DNA of 64,000 nucleotides, taken from NCBI RefSeq assembly GCF_025822605.1, contig NZ_JACKTY010000028.1:372555-436554 (forward strand), read 5' to 3'. This document shows, one piece after another, positions 1 through 8,799 of this stretch. The notes beneath the pieces were generated by a model, which saw nothing but the letters and a program-made list of their open reading frames with translations, was not told where the DNA came from and searched no databases. The stretch comes from Mycolicibacterium komossense. GTDB taxonomy: Bacteria > Actinomycetota > Actinomycetes > Mycobacteriales > Mycobacteriaceae. The first letter of the stretch is position 1; each line of letters starts with the position of its first letter. The translations under genes and the position numbers were made by a program.

Positions 1-2
1 CG

Positions 3-848
3 CAGGCCGGCGAGCTCAGCTCGGCTGCTGCCGCCGCCACCGGACTTCCTGTCGGTCTACCCCTCATCGTCGGCGGCGCCGACCACGTGCTGTCTGCCTA
101 TGCAGCGGGTGTGAACAGCGCGGGTGACTGGCTGGTGAAGCTCGGCGGCGCCGGCGACATTCTGGCGGCCAGCGATCGTCCGGTCATCGACGGCCGGATG
201 TACCTCGACGCGCATCCGATCCCAGGACACTGGCTTCCCAACGGCTGCATGGCGACCAGCGGCAGTCTGATCCGGTGGTTCCAGACGCTCTCCGGCGGCG
301 TCGACCTGCTCGCGCTCGACGACGAGGCGGAGCATCGCGAGCCGGCCGAAATACTCTGTCTCCCCTACTTTCTCGGCGAGAAGAGCCCGTTGCACGATCC
401 TGATCTGCGCGGCGCCTTCGTGGGACTGGATCTGGCCCACAGCCGTGCCGACATGTACCGGTCGGTGCTGGAGGCCATCGCGTTCGGCTTCAAACACCAC
501 ACCGAGGTTTTCGATTCGATGGGCGTCCCGCTGCGGCGGGCGCTGGTCACCAACGGTGGCAGTCGCTCGGTGCTCTGGAAGCAGATCCTCGCCGACGTCC
601 TCGACACGCCGCTGTCCCCGATCATCGGACATCCGGGCGCCTCACTGGGCGCGGCGGTGATCGCCGCGGTCGGCGTCGGCATCCTCGTCGACTTCAACCA
701 GACCGCAAACTTCCGGACTCTGGGCGAACCCGTCACCCCCGATGCGCGCAACGCAGCGCGCTACGCCGACGCGTACGCCGAATGGCGCACGCTCGGCGAT
801 GTCCTGACTCCCGTCTCACACCGCCTCGCACGAAGGAACCGACCATGA
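3..848 (+). CDS. FGGY-family carbohydrate kinase, C-terminal part (5' end outside window)
   Basis: The frame is open from base 3, so the gene begins upstream of the window and 281 codons of its C-terminal half remain. FGGY kinases phosphorylate sugars or polyols such as xylulose or glycerol with ATP in the cytoplasm. Visible family landmarks are VGGADHVLSAYAAG near the left edge, the PYFLGEKSP stretch, and the C-terminal nucleotide-binding segment NGGSRSVLWKQILADVL followed by GASLGAAVIAAVGVG. The substrate cannot be read from this part. The stop TGA overlaps the next ATG (ATGA). Together with the SDR dehydrogenase and sugar ABC importer downstream, this suggests uptake of a polyol, oxidation to a ketose and phosphorylation. 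The family is secure; calling it a xylulokinase would be a guess. Confidence 0.85.
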   Translation, partial: QAGELSSAAAAATGLPVGLPLIVGGADHVLSAYAAGVNSAGDWLVKLGGAGDILAASDRPVIDGRMYLDAHPIPGHWLPNGCMATSGSLIRWFQTLSGGVDLLALDDEAEHREPAEILCLPYFLGEKSPLHDPDLRGAFVGLDLAHSRADMYRSVLEAIAFGFKHHTEVFDSMGVPLRRALVTNGGSRSVLWKQILADVLDTPLSPIIGHPGASLGAAVIAAVGVGILVDFNQTANFRTLGEPVTPDARNAARYADAYAEWRTLGDVLTPVSHRLARRNRP

Positions 849-1639
849 CTTCCTCTCCCAGCTCGTCCAGCCGCACCGTGGTTGTCACCGGCGCCGGTTC
901 AGGTATCGGCCGCGCCATCGCCACCACACTCGCCGATCGTGGCTGGCGAGTGGTGGTCACCGATGTCAACGCGGCCGGCGCCGCGGAGACCGTCGCCGCA
1001 CTGGCCGGCGGTGCCGAGCGCGGCCACGAGTCGGCCCATCTCGATGTGACCGACGGAGCAGCGGCGACGGTGCTGGCCGATGACGTCGCCGATCGCCTCG
1101 GTCTGCAGGCCTGGGTCAACAACGCGGGAATCTCGGCGATGGAGCGGTTCGTCGACGTCTCGCCTGAGCAATACCAGCGCACCCTCGACATCAACCTCAA
1201 GGGCGTGTTCCTGTGCGGGCAGGCCGCCGCGCGGACGATGATCCGCACCGGCACCCAGGGCTCGATCGTCAACACCGCATCGATGGCCGCCAAGCAGGGC
1301 CGCGTGCCATTCCTCTCCGACTATGTGGCATCGAAATTCGGCGTGCTAGGGCTCACCCAGGCGATGGCTTTCGAGCTGGCGGCCAACCAGATCACCGTCA
1401 ACTGCGTGTGCCCCGGGTTTGTCGCGACCCCCATGCAATCGCGCGAGCTGGAGTGGGAGGCCCGCCTGACCGGCTCCACACCCGAAGGCGTCCAGAAGTC
1501 GTGGATCGACGCCACCCCGCTGGCTCGCCTGCAGACCCCCGATGACGTCGCACGCGCGGTGGCATTCCTGGTCTCCGATGACGCCCGGTTCATCACCGGC
1601 GAAGCGCTCTCGGTCAACGGTGGCGCCTACATGGATTGA
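845..1639 (+). CDS. SDR-family NAD(P)-dependent oxidoreductase (possible polyol dehydrogenase)
   Basis: This 264-residue classical short-chain dehydrogenase/reductase has the cofactor motif TGAGSGIG at residues 15-22, NNAG at 92-95, and the catalytic triad Ser146, Tyr160 and Lys164 (YVASK). Aspartate 40 after the second beta strand suggests NAD rather than NADP, which is inference. The start at 845 is chosen because it overlaps the kinase stop as ATGA; the frame stays open upstream but the extra residues do not look like SDR sequence. The PGFVATPM loop after the active site is typical of sugar alcohol and 3-ketoacyl-type SDRs. Lying between a kinase and a sugar importer, it probably oxidises the imported sugar alcohol. 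The substrate is unproven. Confidence 0.9.
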   Translation: MTSSPSSSSRTVVVTGAGSGIGRAIATTLADRGWRVVVTDVNAAGAAETVAALAGGAERGHESAHLDVTDGAAATVLADDVADRLGLQAWVNNAGISAMERFVDVSPEQYQRTLDINLKGVFLCGQAAARTMIRTGTQGSIVNTASMAAKQGRVPFLSDYVASKFGVLGLTQAMAFELAANQITVNCVCPGFVATPMQSRELEWEARLTGSTPEGVQKSWIDATPLARLQTPDDVARAVAFLVSDDARFITGEALSVNGGAYMD

Positions 1640-1703
1640 GTTCGCGCCGGGCACGCATGAGCGACTCGATCCACCCAACCCGCACAAGGAAAAGTGAGGA
1701 CCT

Positions 1704-3035
1704 ATGAAAATTCCGATGTTCCGCCGTCGGCACGCGGCGCGACCGACGGCGACCCGATGGATTCCGGCGCTCGTTCTGACCGGGGCACTGACCCTGGCCG
1801 GCTGCGCTGGCAGCGGCGGCTCCGGCGAACAGCAGTCTTCCGGGCTCGGCGACGTTCCCACCGACACCGAGGGCACCGTGCGGGTTCTCATGGAGAACGT
1901 GCCCGACACCGACATCGTCAAGAGCCTGGTCGGTGAATTCAACCAGAAGTATCCGAAGGTCAAAATGGAGATCGAGACCATGACCTTCGACCAGATGCGG
2001 GACCGGCTGGTCTCGTCGTTCCAGTCGGCGCGCCCGGCCTACGACCTGATCGTGGTCGACAACCCGTGGATGGATGACTTCGCGGAAGCCGGGTTCCTGC
2101 AACCGCTGAACAAGCGGATCGACGCCACCACCGACTACCAGCCGAATGATTTCTTCCCGTCGCTGACCAAGATCACCGATGTCGACGGCACCACCTACGG
2201 CGTGCCGTTCTACAACTACGCACTGGGCTACATCTACAACACCCGCGACCTAGCCGAAGCCAAGCTCCAGGTGCCGACGGATCTGGACGCATTGGTGCAG
2301 ACCTCACAGCGGCTCAAGACCGATACCCGCGCCGGCATCGCGATGCAGCCCCAGCGCGGCTACAAGATCTTCGAAGAATGGGCCAACTGGTTGTTCGCCG
2401 CCGGCGGGTCGATCTACGGCCAGGACGGCAAACCCACTCTCGACACCGAGCAGGCCGCCCGCGCTCTGAACGCCTACATCGAGACCTACCGCACCGCGGC
2501 ACCGCCGAACAGCCTGTCCTGGGCGTTCGACGAGGCATTCCGCTCGGTGTCCAGTGGCCAGGCCGCCTCGATGGTCGGCTACAACTGGAACCTGCCCGCG
2601 CTCAACGATCCGGCCGGCGCCTCTGGTGAGCGTGCAGGTCAGTTCGCTCTCGCTCCTATCCCCGGCGGCAAGTCGGCCCTCGGCCTGTGGAGTTGGGCGA
2701 TTCCGGCGAACTCGGCGACATCGGATGCGGCCTGGGCCTTCACCTCGTGGATCACCTCGCCGTCCGTCGACGCGCAGCGAGTAGCCAAGGGCGGCGCCGT
2801 CACTCGGCAGAGTTCACTCACCAACGCCGACGTCCTGGCTCATGGCTACGGTGCGGACTACTACAAGACCGTCGGTCAGATCCTCAACAACGCCGAGCCG
2901 CTCACTCAGGGCCGCAATGGTGAAGAAATGATCCAGGCCGTGGGAACCGAACTCAACGAAGCGGTCGCAGGCAACAAGAGCGTTGCCGACGCGCTGCGCG
3001 ACGCCCAGGCAGCAGCGGAGCGGATTCAGAAGTGA
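1704..3035 (+). CDS. Sugar ABC transporter substrate-binding lipoprotein
   Basis: This 443-residue extracellular solute-binding protein of the family-1 type captures a sugar or polyol outside the membrane and delivers it to the permeases encoded downstream. The N-terminus has basic residues, a hydrophobic stretch and a lipobox LAGC with the lipidated cysteine at residue 34, so the mature protein should be a membrane-anchored lipoprotein. The mature part (VRVLMENVPDTDIVKSLVGEF, then YDLIVVDNPWMDDFAEAG) matches the usual opening of this family. A purine-rich GTGAGGA ribosome site sits just upstream of the ATG. There are 64 bases between the SDR stop and this start. The ligand is not readable from sequence. 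Confidence 0.92.
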   Translation: MKIPMFRRRHAARPTATRWIPALVLTGALTLAGCAGSGGSGEQQSSGLGDVPTDTEGTVRVLMENVPDTDIVKSLVGEFNQKYPKVKMEIETMTFDQMRDRLVSSFQSARPAYDLIVVDNPWMDDFAEAGFLQPLNKRIDATTDYQPNDFFPSLTKITDVDGTTYGVPFYNYALGYIYNTRDLAEAKLQVPTDLDALVQTSQRLKTDTRAGIAMQPQRGYKIFEEWANWLFAAGGSIYGQDGKPTLDTEQAARALNAYIETYRTAAPPNSLSWAFDEAFRSVSSGQAASMVGYNWNLPALNDPAGASGERAGQFALAPIPGGKSALGLWSWAIPANSATSDAAWAFTSWITSPSVDAQRVAKGGAVTRQSSLTNADVLAHGYGADYYKTVGQILNNAEPLTQGRNGEEMIQAVGTELNEAVAGNKSVADALRDAQAAAERIQK

Positions 3036-3075
3036 GACAAGGGAATCCGACGGTCGCAGCGATAGGCGCAGCACA

Positions 3076-3927
3076 GTGAAATTCAAATACGGCATGCTGG
3101 CGCCGTTACTGGCGCTGTTCGCTGTGGCTGTCGGATTCCCGCTTTGTTACGCGGCCTATCTCAGCGTCACCAACTACCGCCTGACCGACCGGAAACCACC
3201 CGAGTTCGTCGGCACCGCCAATTTCACCAGCGCATTGACGAACTCGTCGTTCTGGGAGGCCTTCGGCACCACCGCCCTGTATGTGGTGGTGGCGGTGAGC
3301 TTGGAGCTGGTCATCGGCTTCGCCATCGCGTTGTCGCTGCAACAACAAAAATGGGCCAAGGACTTGTCCAGGGCGATTGTGCTCGGGCCCATGTTCATCA
3401 CCCCCATCGCCGTTGGCCTGATCTTCCGGTTCCTGCTCAACGACCAGATCGGCGCGATTCCGGCGCTCCTGCACGCGGTGGGGGCCGACTACGACTTCTT
3501 CGGTCCCGGCCGCGCGCTGCTGACCCTGGCCTTCATCGACGTATGGCAGTGGACTCCGTTCATGGTGCTGCTCATCCTGGCCGGGCTGGAGTCGATGCCC
3601 AAGCAGCCGCTGGAGGCCGCGCGCGTCGACGGCGCGAGTCCGCTCTACCAGCTCCGCCGGGTGATGATTCCGATGCTCGCCCCGGTGCTGACGGTGGCAG
3701 TGCTGCTGCGCGGACTGGACGCGCTGCGAGTCTTCGAATACGTCTACGCCACCACCCGTGGCGGTCCGGGCACGGAAACCCAGACGCTGCAGTACTTCAT
3801 GTACTTGGAGGGCATCCAGTTCTTCCGGCTGGCAGGGGCCAGCGCAATGGCGTTCATCGTGCTCGTGCTGGTGCTCGGGGTGATCGTGGTGGCGTTCCGC
3901 ACGATGGAAAGAAACAGGACGCGATGA
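3076..3927 (+). CDS. Sugar ABC transporter permease (MalF/UgpA type)
   Basis: This 283-residue integral membrane protein is one of two permeases forming the import channel. It shows about six hydrophobic segments, beginning with MLAPLLALFAVAVGFPLCYA near the N-terminus. The cytoplasmic coupling loop PLEAARVDGASPLYQLRRV is the EAA motif that docks on the ATPase. The start is taken as GTG at 3076, giving VKFKYGML. The frame extends upstream into the preceding gene, but that part is not permease-like. It lies 40 bases after the binding-protein stop and its own stop overlaps the next ATG as ATGA. Confidence 0.9.
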   Translation: MKFKYGMLAPLLALFAVAVGFPLCYAAYLSVTNYRLTDRKPPEFVGTANFTSALTNSSFWEAFGTTALYVVVAVSLELVIGFAIALSLQQQKWAKDLSRAIVLGPMFITPIAVGLIFRFLLNDQIGAIPALLHAVGADYDFFGPGRALLTLAFIDVWQWTPFMVLLILAGLESMPKQPLEAARVDGASPLYQLRRVMIPMLAPVLTVAVLLRGLDALRVFEYVYATTRGGPGTETQTLQYFMYLEGIQFFRLAGASAMAFIVLVLVLGVIVVAFRTMERNRTR

Positions 3928-4739
3928 GCCGCCCCCGCTGGTTAGAAATCCTCCGCATCGCCGTACTGACCGCGACGTTCGTCTTCGTGCTCGTCCCGAT
4001 CGTGTGGGTGGCGTTGGCGAGCTTCAAGACGCCCGCCCAGATGGCCGAGCCGTTCCTGGTCACGTTCGGGCCGACGCTCGACAACTGGCGATCGGTGCTC
4101 GACTCCGGAATCCTCTCCGCGGCCGGGCGCAGCCTCATCGTCGGTCTCGTCACCGTGTCGATCAGCCTGGTGGTCGGCAGCATGGGCGCCTACGTGATCG
4201 CCAAATTCCGCGCCGGCGGTTCGTTGACCCGGTTCGGCATGCTGGCCGCGCAGGTCGTGCCGCCGGCGGTGATGGTCTTCCCGTTCCTGACCATGGCGCA
4301 CGCTCTGCGGCTGACCGACACGCTGGTCCCGGTGATCTTCGCGCACCTGAGCTTCGTGCTGCCGCTGGTGACCTGGTTCCTGATCGGCTTCTTCGAAGCG
4401 GTGCCCTCCTCACTCGAAGAACAGGCCCGCGTCGACGGCTTCACCCGCTGGCAGGCCTTCCGGCTGGTGGTGTTGCCGCAGGTGTTGCCGGGGATCGGGG
4501 CCGCAGGCATCTTCGGGTTCACGCTGTCATGGAACGACATGTTCTACGGGCTGATCCTGGCTCCGGGAAACGCCGCGATCCTGCCGGTGGCGATCTCGAA
4601 CTTCAATACGTTCCGCGGCGTCCAGATCGGCGCGATGAGTGCGGCCATCATGATCGCGATCATCCCTGTCCTGATCGCCAGCTTCTTCATCCAGCGACGC
4701 CTGGTCCAAGGGATCAGCGGCGGCGCGGTCAAGTACTAG
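3924..4739 (+). CDS. Sugar ABC transporter permease (MalG/UgpE type)
   Basis: This 271-residue second permease is the partner of the preceding one. The first membrane segment follows RWLEILRIAVLTATFVFV. The coupling loop EEQARVDGFTRWQAFRLVV is the EAA motif in the form usual for MalG-like subunits. A long periplasmic start region (SFKTPAQMAEPF...) and a C-terminal IQRRLVQGISGGAVKY tail fit the family. The ATG overlaps the stop of the first permease by four bases. The frame remains open far upstream inside that gene, but only the part from 3924 encodes permease sequence. The ATPase gene follows 25 bases after the stop. Confidence 0.9.
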   Translation: MSRPRWLEILRIAVLTATFVFVLVPIVWVALASFKTPAQMAEPFLVTFGPTLDNWRSVLDSGILSAAGRSLIVGLVTVSISLVVGSMGAYVIAKFRAGGSLTRFGMLAAQVVPPAVMVFPFLTMAHALRLTDTLVPVIFAHLSFVLPLVTWFLIGFFEAVPSSLEEQARVDGFTRWQAFRLVVLPQVLPGIGAAGIFGFTLSWNDMFYGLILAPGNAAILPVAISNFNTFRGVQIGAMSAAIMIAIIPVLIASFFIQRRLVQGISGGAVKY

Positions 4740-4764
4740 TCAACACAACGAGCGAGGTTCGCAC

Positions 4765-5826
4765 ATGGCGTCAGTGACATTCTCGAAAGTCAACAAGTCC
4801 TACGGAACGGCGACGGTGGTCTCCGGGCTGGATCTCGAACTCGCCGACGGCAGCATGACTGTTCTGGTGGGGCCGTCCGGCTGCGGAAAAACGACCTCGC
4901 TTCGGATGCTGGCCGGTCTGGAGGAGGTGACCTCCGGCACGATTCATATCGCAGACCGGGACGTCACCCGGCTGGAACCCAAAGAACGCGATATCGCGAT
5001 GGTGTTCCAGAACTATGCGCTCTACCCACACCTGTCAGTGCGCGAGAATATCGCTTTTCCGTTGCGCGCCAAGCGGATCGACCGCACGGAAGCACTGCGC
5101 CGGGCCGACGAGATCGCCGAGTCACTGGGGCTGGGTGCACTCGTGGCACGCAAGCCCAAGGATCTCTCGGGTGGCCAGCAGCAGCGGGTGGCCATCGGCC
5201 GAGCGATCATCCGCGAGCCCGCGGTGTTCCTGTTCGACGAGCCGCTGAGCAACCTCGACGCCAAACTGCGCGTGGAGACCCGAACCGAATTGCTGCGGTT
5301 ACAACGCCAGCTCGGTATCACCTCGCTGTATGTCACCCACGATCAGGAAGAGGCGATGACGCTCTCGGACCGCATCGTGGTGATGCGCGACGGCCAGGTG
5401 GCGCAGGCCGGCCCGCCCGAGGAGGTCTACCTGCGGCCCGCCGACACCTTCGTCGCGACGTTCGTCGGCAGCCCGAAGATGAACCTGATCGACGGCGCGG
5501 TCAGCGCAGGAGAGCTTCGAACCGAATCGGGTATCAGGATCGCCATCGGGGCATCCGACACCGCGGCGGTGACCATCGGTATCCGCCCCGACGACCTCAC
5601 GCTGACCCCAGCACCCGACGGCGAAGCGGCCGTGGAACTGGTCGAACTCCTGGGTCCGCGTGCCATCGTCACTGTGCGAGCGGCCGATCAGCGGCTGACC
5701 AGCGTGGTCGAGGCCGGCACGCTCGCTGACATCACGCCGGGCGCGACGGTTCGCCTGTCCGCCCGGGAGGTCCATCACTTCGATGTGACGACCGGAATCC
5801 GGTTGGCCGGCGCGGCCCCGCGCTAG
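4765..5826 (+). CDS. Sugar ABC transporter ATP-binding protein (MalK/UgpC/MsiK type)
   Basis: This 353-residue ATPase energises the importer encoded just upstream. The motifs are complete: Walker A GPSGCGKTT at residues 36-44, Q-loop in VFQNYALYP near 80-88, signature LSGGQQQR at 134-141, Walker B FLFDEP at 155-160 and switch histidine 192 in YVTHDQEEAMTLSDR. Residues from about 235 on form the TOBE-like regulatory domain of carbohydrate importers (VGSPKMNLIDG, IGIRPDDLTL). It is the last gene of the operon. Its stop shares the palindrome CTAG with the stop of the convergent ATP-grasp gene, so the two coding regions overlap by four bases with no terminator between them. Confidence 0.93.
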   Translation: MASVTFSKVNKSYGTATVVSGLDLELADGSMTVLVGPSGCGKTTSLRMLAGLEEVTSGTIHIADRDVTRLEPKERDIAMVFQNYALYPHLSVRENIAFPLRAKRIDRTEALRRADEIAESLGLGALVARKPKDLSGGQQQRVAIGRAIIREPAVFLFDEPLSNLDAKLRVETRTELLRLQRQLGITSLYVTHDQEEAMTLSDRIVVMRDGQVAQAGPPEEVYLRPADTFVATFVGSPKMNLIDGAVSAGELRTESGIRIAIGASDTAAVTIGIRPDDLTLTPAPDGEAAVELVELLGPRAIVTVRAADQRLTSVVEAGTLADITPGATVRLSAREVHHFDVTTGIRLAGAAPR

Positions 5827-6761
5827 GGGCGTCGATGCGAGAGCGGACCGAGATCCAGCCGTTCGAGGGCTGATTCGACTCCCAGCGCGAAGTTCCGCTG
5901 GGCATCGGTGCGCGCGGCTGGCTCCAGTTGACGCCAACCCAACGACGGTTCGACGAGTTCCAGCTCCAGCAGCTGTGGGTCGTCGTGGCCGCCGAGGATG
6001 TCCACCCGGGCGTAGAGGAAATCCGCCGGTGTCGTGCCCAGCCGGGCCGCGGCCGCGGCCAGCGCGGCGTGTCCGACGTCCCACAGTGCGAAGTCCGGGT
6101 CCGCGGTGCTCAGCGATTCCTCTGCGTAGGTGCCGGATTCGTCGAAAACCGGCCGTTGTCCCGGCGCCGGCAGGATCGGACCCTTGGTGAACGCATGCGA
6201 CGGCCGCCCGCCGAGAAACACCAGGGCCGTCTCCCCCGCCTCGACATGCGGGTTGTAGGGCTGGACCAACACAGTCGAGCCGTTCTCCTGCAGTTTCGCG
6301 GCGTGATCACGGGCCGCACAGTGGTCGGTGAAGCGTTGCGCACCAACCGATCCCGCACCGATGGCCGGCTTGACCACCACTTCCCCACCGGGTAGGTGCA
6401 CCGCCTCCCCCGGCGCGAAGAATTCACTCTCCACGACGGGGACCCCGGCGACCGCCAGATCGTGCAGGTATCGCTTGTCGGTGTTCCACGTGATCACCGG
6501 AGGCGCGTTGAGCAGGTGGGGCACCCGCGTCGTCCAGTCCAGGAAGTCCTGCAGGCGTTCGATGTAGTCCCAGGTGGCCCGCAGGATCACCAGGTCGCTG
6601 TCGAGCGTGGCGGGGTCGTCCCAGGACAGCCAGCGGGCGTGCAGACCCCGCTCCCGCAGGGCGGCGACCAGTCCGTCGTCGTCGCCGTCACCTCGTACCA
6701 GCTTCGGGCAGCCGGCCAACACGATCCTGGGATGGAAGATATCGGGCCGTGCCAACTTCAT
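5823..6761 (-). CDS. ATP-grasp domain protein (RimK/cyclo-ligase-like), substrate unknown
   Basis: This 312-residue protein has an ATP-grasp fold, the fold of enzymes that join a carboxylate to an amine or thiol through an acyl phosphate. It opens with PRIVLAGCPKLVRGDGDDDG and RATWDYIERLQDFLDW. The ATP-binding lysine is residue 131 in VVVKPAIGAGSVGAQRF, and the metal-binding end of the fold is ELELVEPSLGW near residues 270-280. The overall pattern resembles the group containing the D-cycloserine cyclo-ligase DcsG, but general annotation is safer. The start is set at 6761 because everything upstream of MKLARPDIF lies antisense to the qor gene. It is divergent from qor, with 31 bases between the starts, and convergent with the ABC operon. 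Confidence 0.75.
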   Translation of the reverse strand: MKLARPDIFHPRIVLAGCPKLVRGDGDDDGLVAALRERGLHARWLSWDDPATLDSDLVILRATWDYIERLQDFLDWTTRVPHLLNAPPVITWNTDKRYLHDLAVAGVPVVESEFFAPGEAVHLPGGEVVVKPAIGAGSVGAQRFTDHCAARDHAAKLQENGSTVLVQPYNPHVEAGETALVFLGGRPSHAFTKGPILPAPGQRPVFDESGTYAEESLSTADPDFALWDVGHAALAAAAARLGTTPADFLYARVDILGGHDDPQLLELELVEPSLGWRQLEPAARTDAQRNFALGVESALERLDLGPLSHRRP

Positions 6762-6792
6762 GCGAACCTCACGATTGGGGATGATAGTCAGC

Positions 6793-7767
6793 ATGCACGC
6801 AATCGAAATCGCGCAAACCGGCGGTCCTGAAGTCCTGACCTTCGTCGAGAAGCCGCAACCCGAACCCGGCACCGGCCAGGTACTGATCAAGGCCGACGCC
6901 GTCGGGGTGAACTTCATCGACACCTATTTCCGGTCCGGGCTCTATCCGCGGGAGGTCCCGTTCATCGTCGGCAGCGAGGTGTGCGGCACGGTGGCCGCGA
7001 TCGGCGACGACGTGGCCGCTCTGAATATCGGCGACCGTGTCGTGACCGCCAACGCCGTCGGCGCGTACGCCGAATACTGCCTGGCACCAGCTGATTTCGT
7101 CGCATACGTACCCGACGCGGTGCCCTCCGAGGCGGCGGCATCGGCCCTGCTCAAGGGGATGACAGCGCACTATCTGATCAAGTCGGTGTACCCGATCCAG
7201 TCGTCGGACACCATCCTGGTGCATGCCGGCGCCGGCGGTGTCGGGCTGATCCTGACGCAGTGGGCGACCAGCATCGGCACCCGGGTGATCACCACCGTGT
7301 CCACTCCGGAGAAGGCCGAACTGTCCCGACAGGCGGGTGCCGTCGAGGTCTTGGATTATCCGGAGGATCCCACCGAATTCGCCGCCACCATCCGCGAGTT
7401 GACCAATGGCGCCGGCGTCGCCGCCGTCTACGACGGGGTCGGCGCCAGCACATTCGACGCCAGCCTGGCCAGCTTGGCCATCCGGGGCACGCTCGCGCTG
7501 TTCGGGGCGGCCAGCGGCCCGGTACCGCCGGTCGACCCGCAGCGGCTCAACAGCGCCGGCTCGGTCTACCTGACCAGGCCCACGCTGGCGCATTTCACCC
7601 GGACGCCCGACGAGTTCTCCTGGCGCGCCGGCGAGGTCCTGGACGCGATCGCCTCGGAGGCGATCACCATCACCGTCAGCGAGCGCTACCCGCTGGAGCA
7701 GGCCGAGCAGGCCCATCGCGATCTGCAGGGCCGCAAGACGGTCGGGTCGATCGTGCTGGTCCCCTAG
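6793..7767 (+). CDS. qor: NADPH:quinone oxidoreductase, zeta-crystallin-like
   Basis: This 324-residue medium-chain dehydrogenase/reductase lacks the zinc-ligand cysteines of alcohol dehydrogenases. It should reduce quinones or enones using NADPH in the cytosol. The catalytic domain has NFIDTYFRSGLYP near residues 40-51 and GSEVCGTVAAIGDDV near 60-74. The Rossmann motif AGAGGVG lies at 145-151. The ATG at 6793 is preferred because MHAIEIAQTGGPEVL is the normal family N-terminus; the same frame is open upstream but unrelated. The position beside ctaB agrees with Rv1454c of M. tuberculosis. It is convergent with ctaB, with 34 bases between the stops that contain an imperfect GC-rich inverted repeat. 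Confidence 0.9.
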   Translation: MHAIEIAQTGGPEVLTFVEKPQPEPGTGQVLIKADAVGVNFIDTYFRSGLYPREVPFIVGSEVCGTVAAIGDDVAALNIGDRVVTANAVGAYAEYCLAPADFVAYVPDAVPSEAAASALLKGMTAHYLIKSVYPIQSSDTILVHAGAGGVGLILTQWATSIGTRVITTVSTPEKAELSRQAGAVEVLDYPEDPTEFAATIRELTNGAGVAAVYDGVGASTFDASLASLAIRGTLALFGAASGPVPPVDPQRLNSAGSVYLTRPTLAHFTRTPDEFSWRAGEVLDAIASEAITITVSERYPLEQAEQAHRDLQGRKTVGSIVLVP

Positions 7768-7801
7768 CGAGGCGCTCAGCCCGCCGGTTGGGCTCGGCGG
7801 C

Positions 7802-8731
7802 TCAGCGGAAGATGAGCGGCAACGACAGGGCCGAGTCGACGGCCAGCGCGCAGAACACCACGGCCAGATAGTTGTTCGACTGCAGGAACAGCTTCAGTGG
7901 CTTGACCGGTTCGCCGCGGCGCACACCGGCGTAGAGCTGATGGGCCATCGCCAGGAACCACACCCCGGCCAGTAGGGCGACCGATGCGTACAGCCACCCC
8001 GCCGCCGGGGCCAGCGCCAGCGTCGCCAGCACGGTCACCCAGGTGTAGATGACGATCTGGAAGGTGACCTGACGCTCCGTGCGTACCGCGGGCAGCATCG
8101 GCACGCCCGCCGCCTTGTAGTCGTCCTTGTAGCGCATCGCCAGCGCCCAGGTGTGCGGTGGCGTCCAGAAGAAGATGATCGCGAACATCACCAGCGCGGG
8201 CCAGCCGATGGTCCCGGTGACCGCCGACCAGCCGATCATCACCGGCATGCACCCCGCGGCACCACCCCACACCACGTTCTGGGAGGTGCGCCGCTTGAGC
8301 AGCAGCGTGTAGACGAAGACGTAGAAAGCGATGGTGGCGACGGCGAGCACACCGGAGAGCAGGTTGGTGGTCCACCACAGCCAGAAGAACGAACCGATCG
8401 AGGTGGCCAGCCCGAAGATCAGGGCGTGCCTGGTGGGCACGGTCTCTCGCGCCAGCGGACGCAGCGCAGTGCGCTTCATCACCTTGTCGATGTCGGCGTC
8501 GGCGACGCAGTTCAGCGTGTTGGCACCTGCGGCGGCCAGCATGCCGCCGAAGAGGGTGTTGACGATCAACAGCGGATTGACGATGCCGCGCTCGGCCAAC
8601 AGCATCGCGGGGATGGTGGTCACGAGCAGCAGCTCGATCACTCGGGGTTTGGTGAGCGCGAGGTACGCCAGCAATCTGGTACGCAACCGGCTGGGCGCCC
8701 CTTTGTTGTGATAGCGCTCGCGAATGCTCAC
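7802..8731 (-). CDS. ctaB: Protoheme IX farnesyltransferase (heme O synthase)
   Basis: This 309-residue polytopic UbiA-family prenyltransferase attaches a farnesyl group to heme b to give heme O. Heme O is the precursor of the heme a used by cytochrome c oxidase. The prenyl-diphosphate/magnesium motif NCVADADID (Asn74, Asp78, Asp82) follows the first membrane helix, and about eight further hydrophobic segments are visible. A GTG start at 8731 is supported by TTAGGAG nine to fifteen bases upstream on the minus strand. The gene is divergent from tkt across 250 bases that contain a dyad overlapping its likely promoter. Confidence 0.95.
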   Translation of the reverse strand: MSIRERYHNKGAPSRLRTRLLAYLALTKPRVIELLLVTTIPAMLLAERGIVNPLLIVNTLFGGMLAAAGANTLNCVADADIDKVMKRTALRPLARETVPTRHALIFGLATSIGSFFWLWWTTNLLSGVLAVATIAFYVFVYTLLLKRRTSQNVVWGGAAGCMPVMIGWSAVTGTIGWPALVMFAIIFFWTPPHTWALAMRYKDDYKAAGVPMLPAVRTERQVTFQIVIYTWVTVLATLALAPAAGWLYASVALLAGVWFLAMAHQLYAGVRRGEPVKPLKLFLQSNNYLAVVFCALAVDSALSLPLIFR

Positions 8732-8778
8732 GCAGGTAACTCCTAAATATCGCGAGGGGGGGCGGCAGCCGCGCAGCT

Positions 8779-8799
8779 TCTACTACAGACGATGGTAGA
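8779..8799. promoter_or_regulatory. 21-bp dyad in the ctaB-tkt intergenic region, candidate repressor operator
   Basis: The arms TCTAC and GTAGA are perfect inverted copies. The ten-base half-sites agree at seven positions around a central base at 8789. On the minus strand the dyad overlaps TACCAT (8792-8797), a plausible -10 element for ctaB. The TACTACA half-site recalls the operator half-site of BlaI/MecI-type repressors, but the right half matches that consensus poorly in register. This is pattern evidence only. Confidence 0.35.

Noticed and set aside
7768..7801. Inverted repeat between the convergent qor and ctaB stops as a bidirectional terminator
   Set aside because: The arms need a bulge and mismatches to pair and there is no T-run, so it is too weak to list as a terminator.
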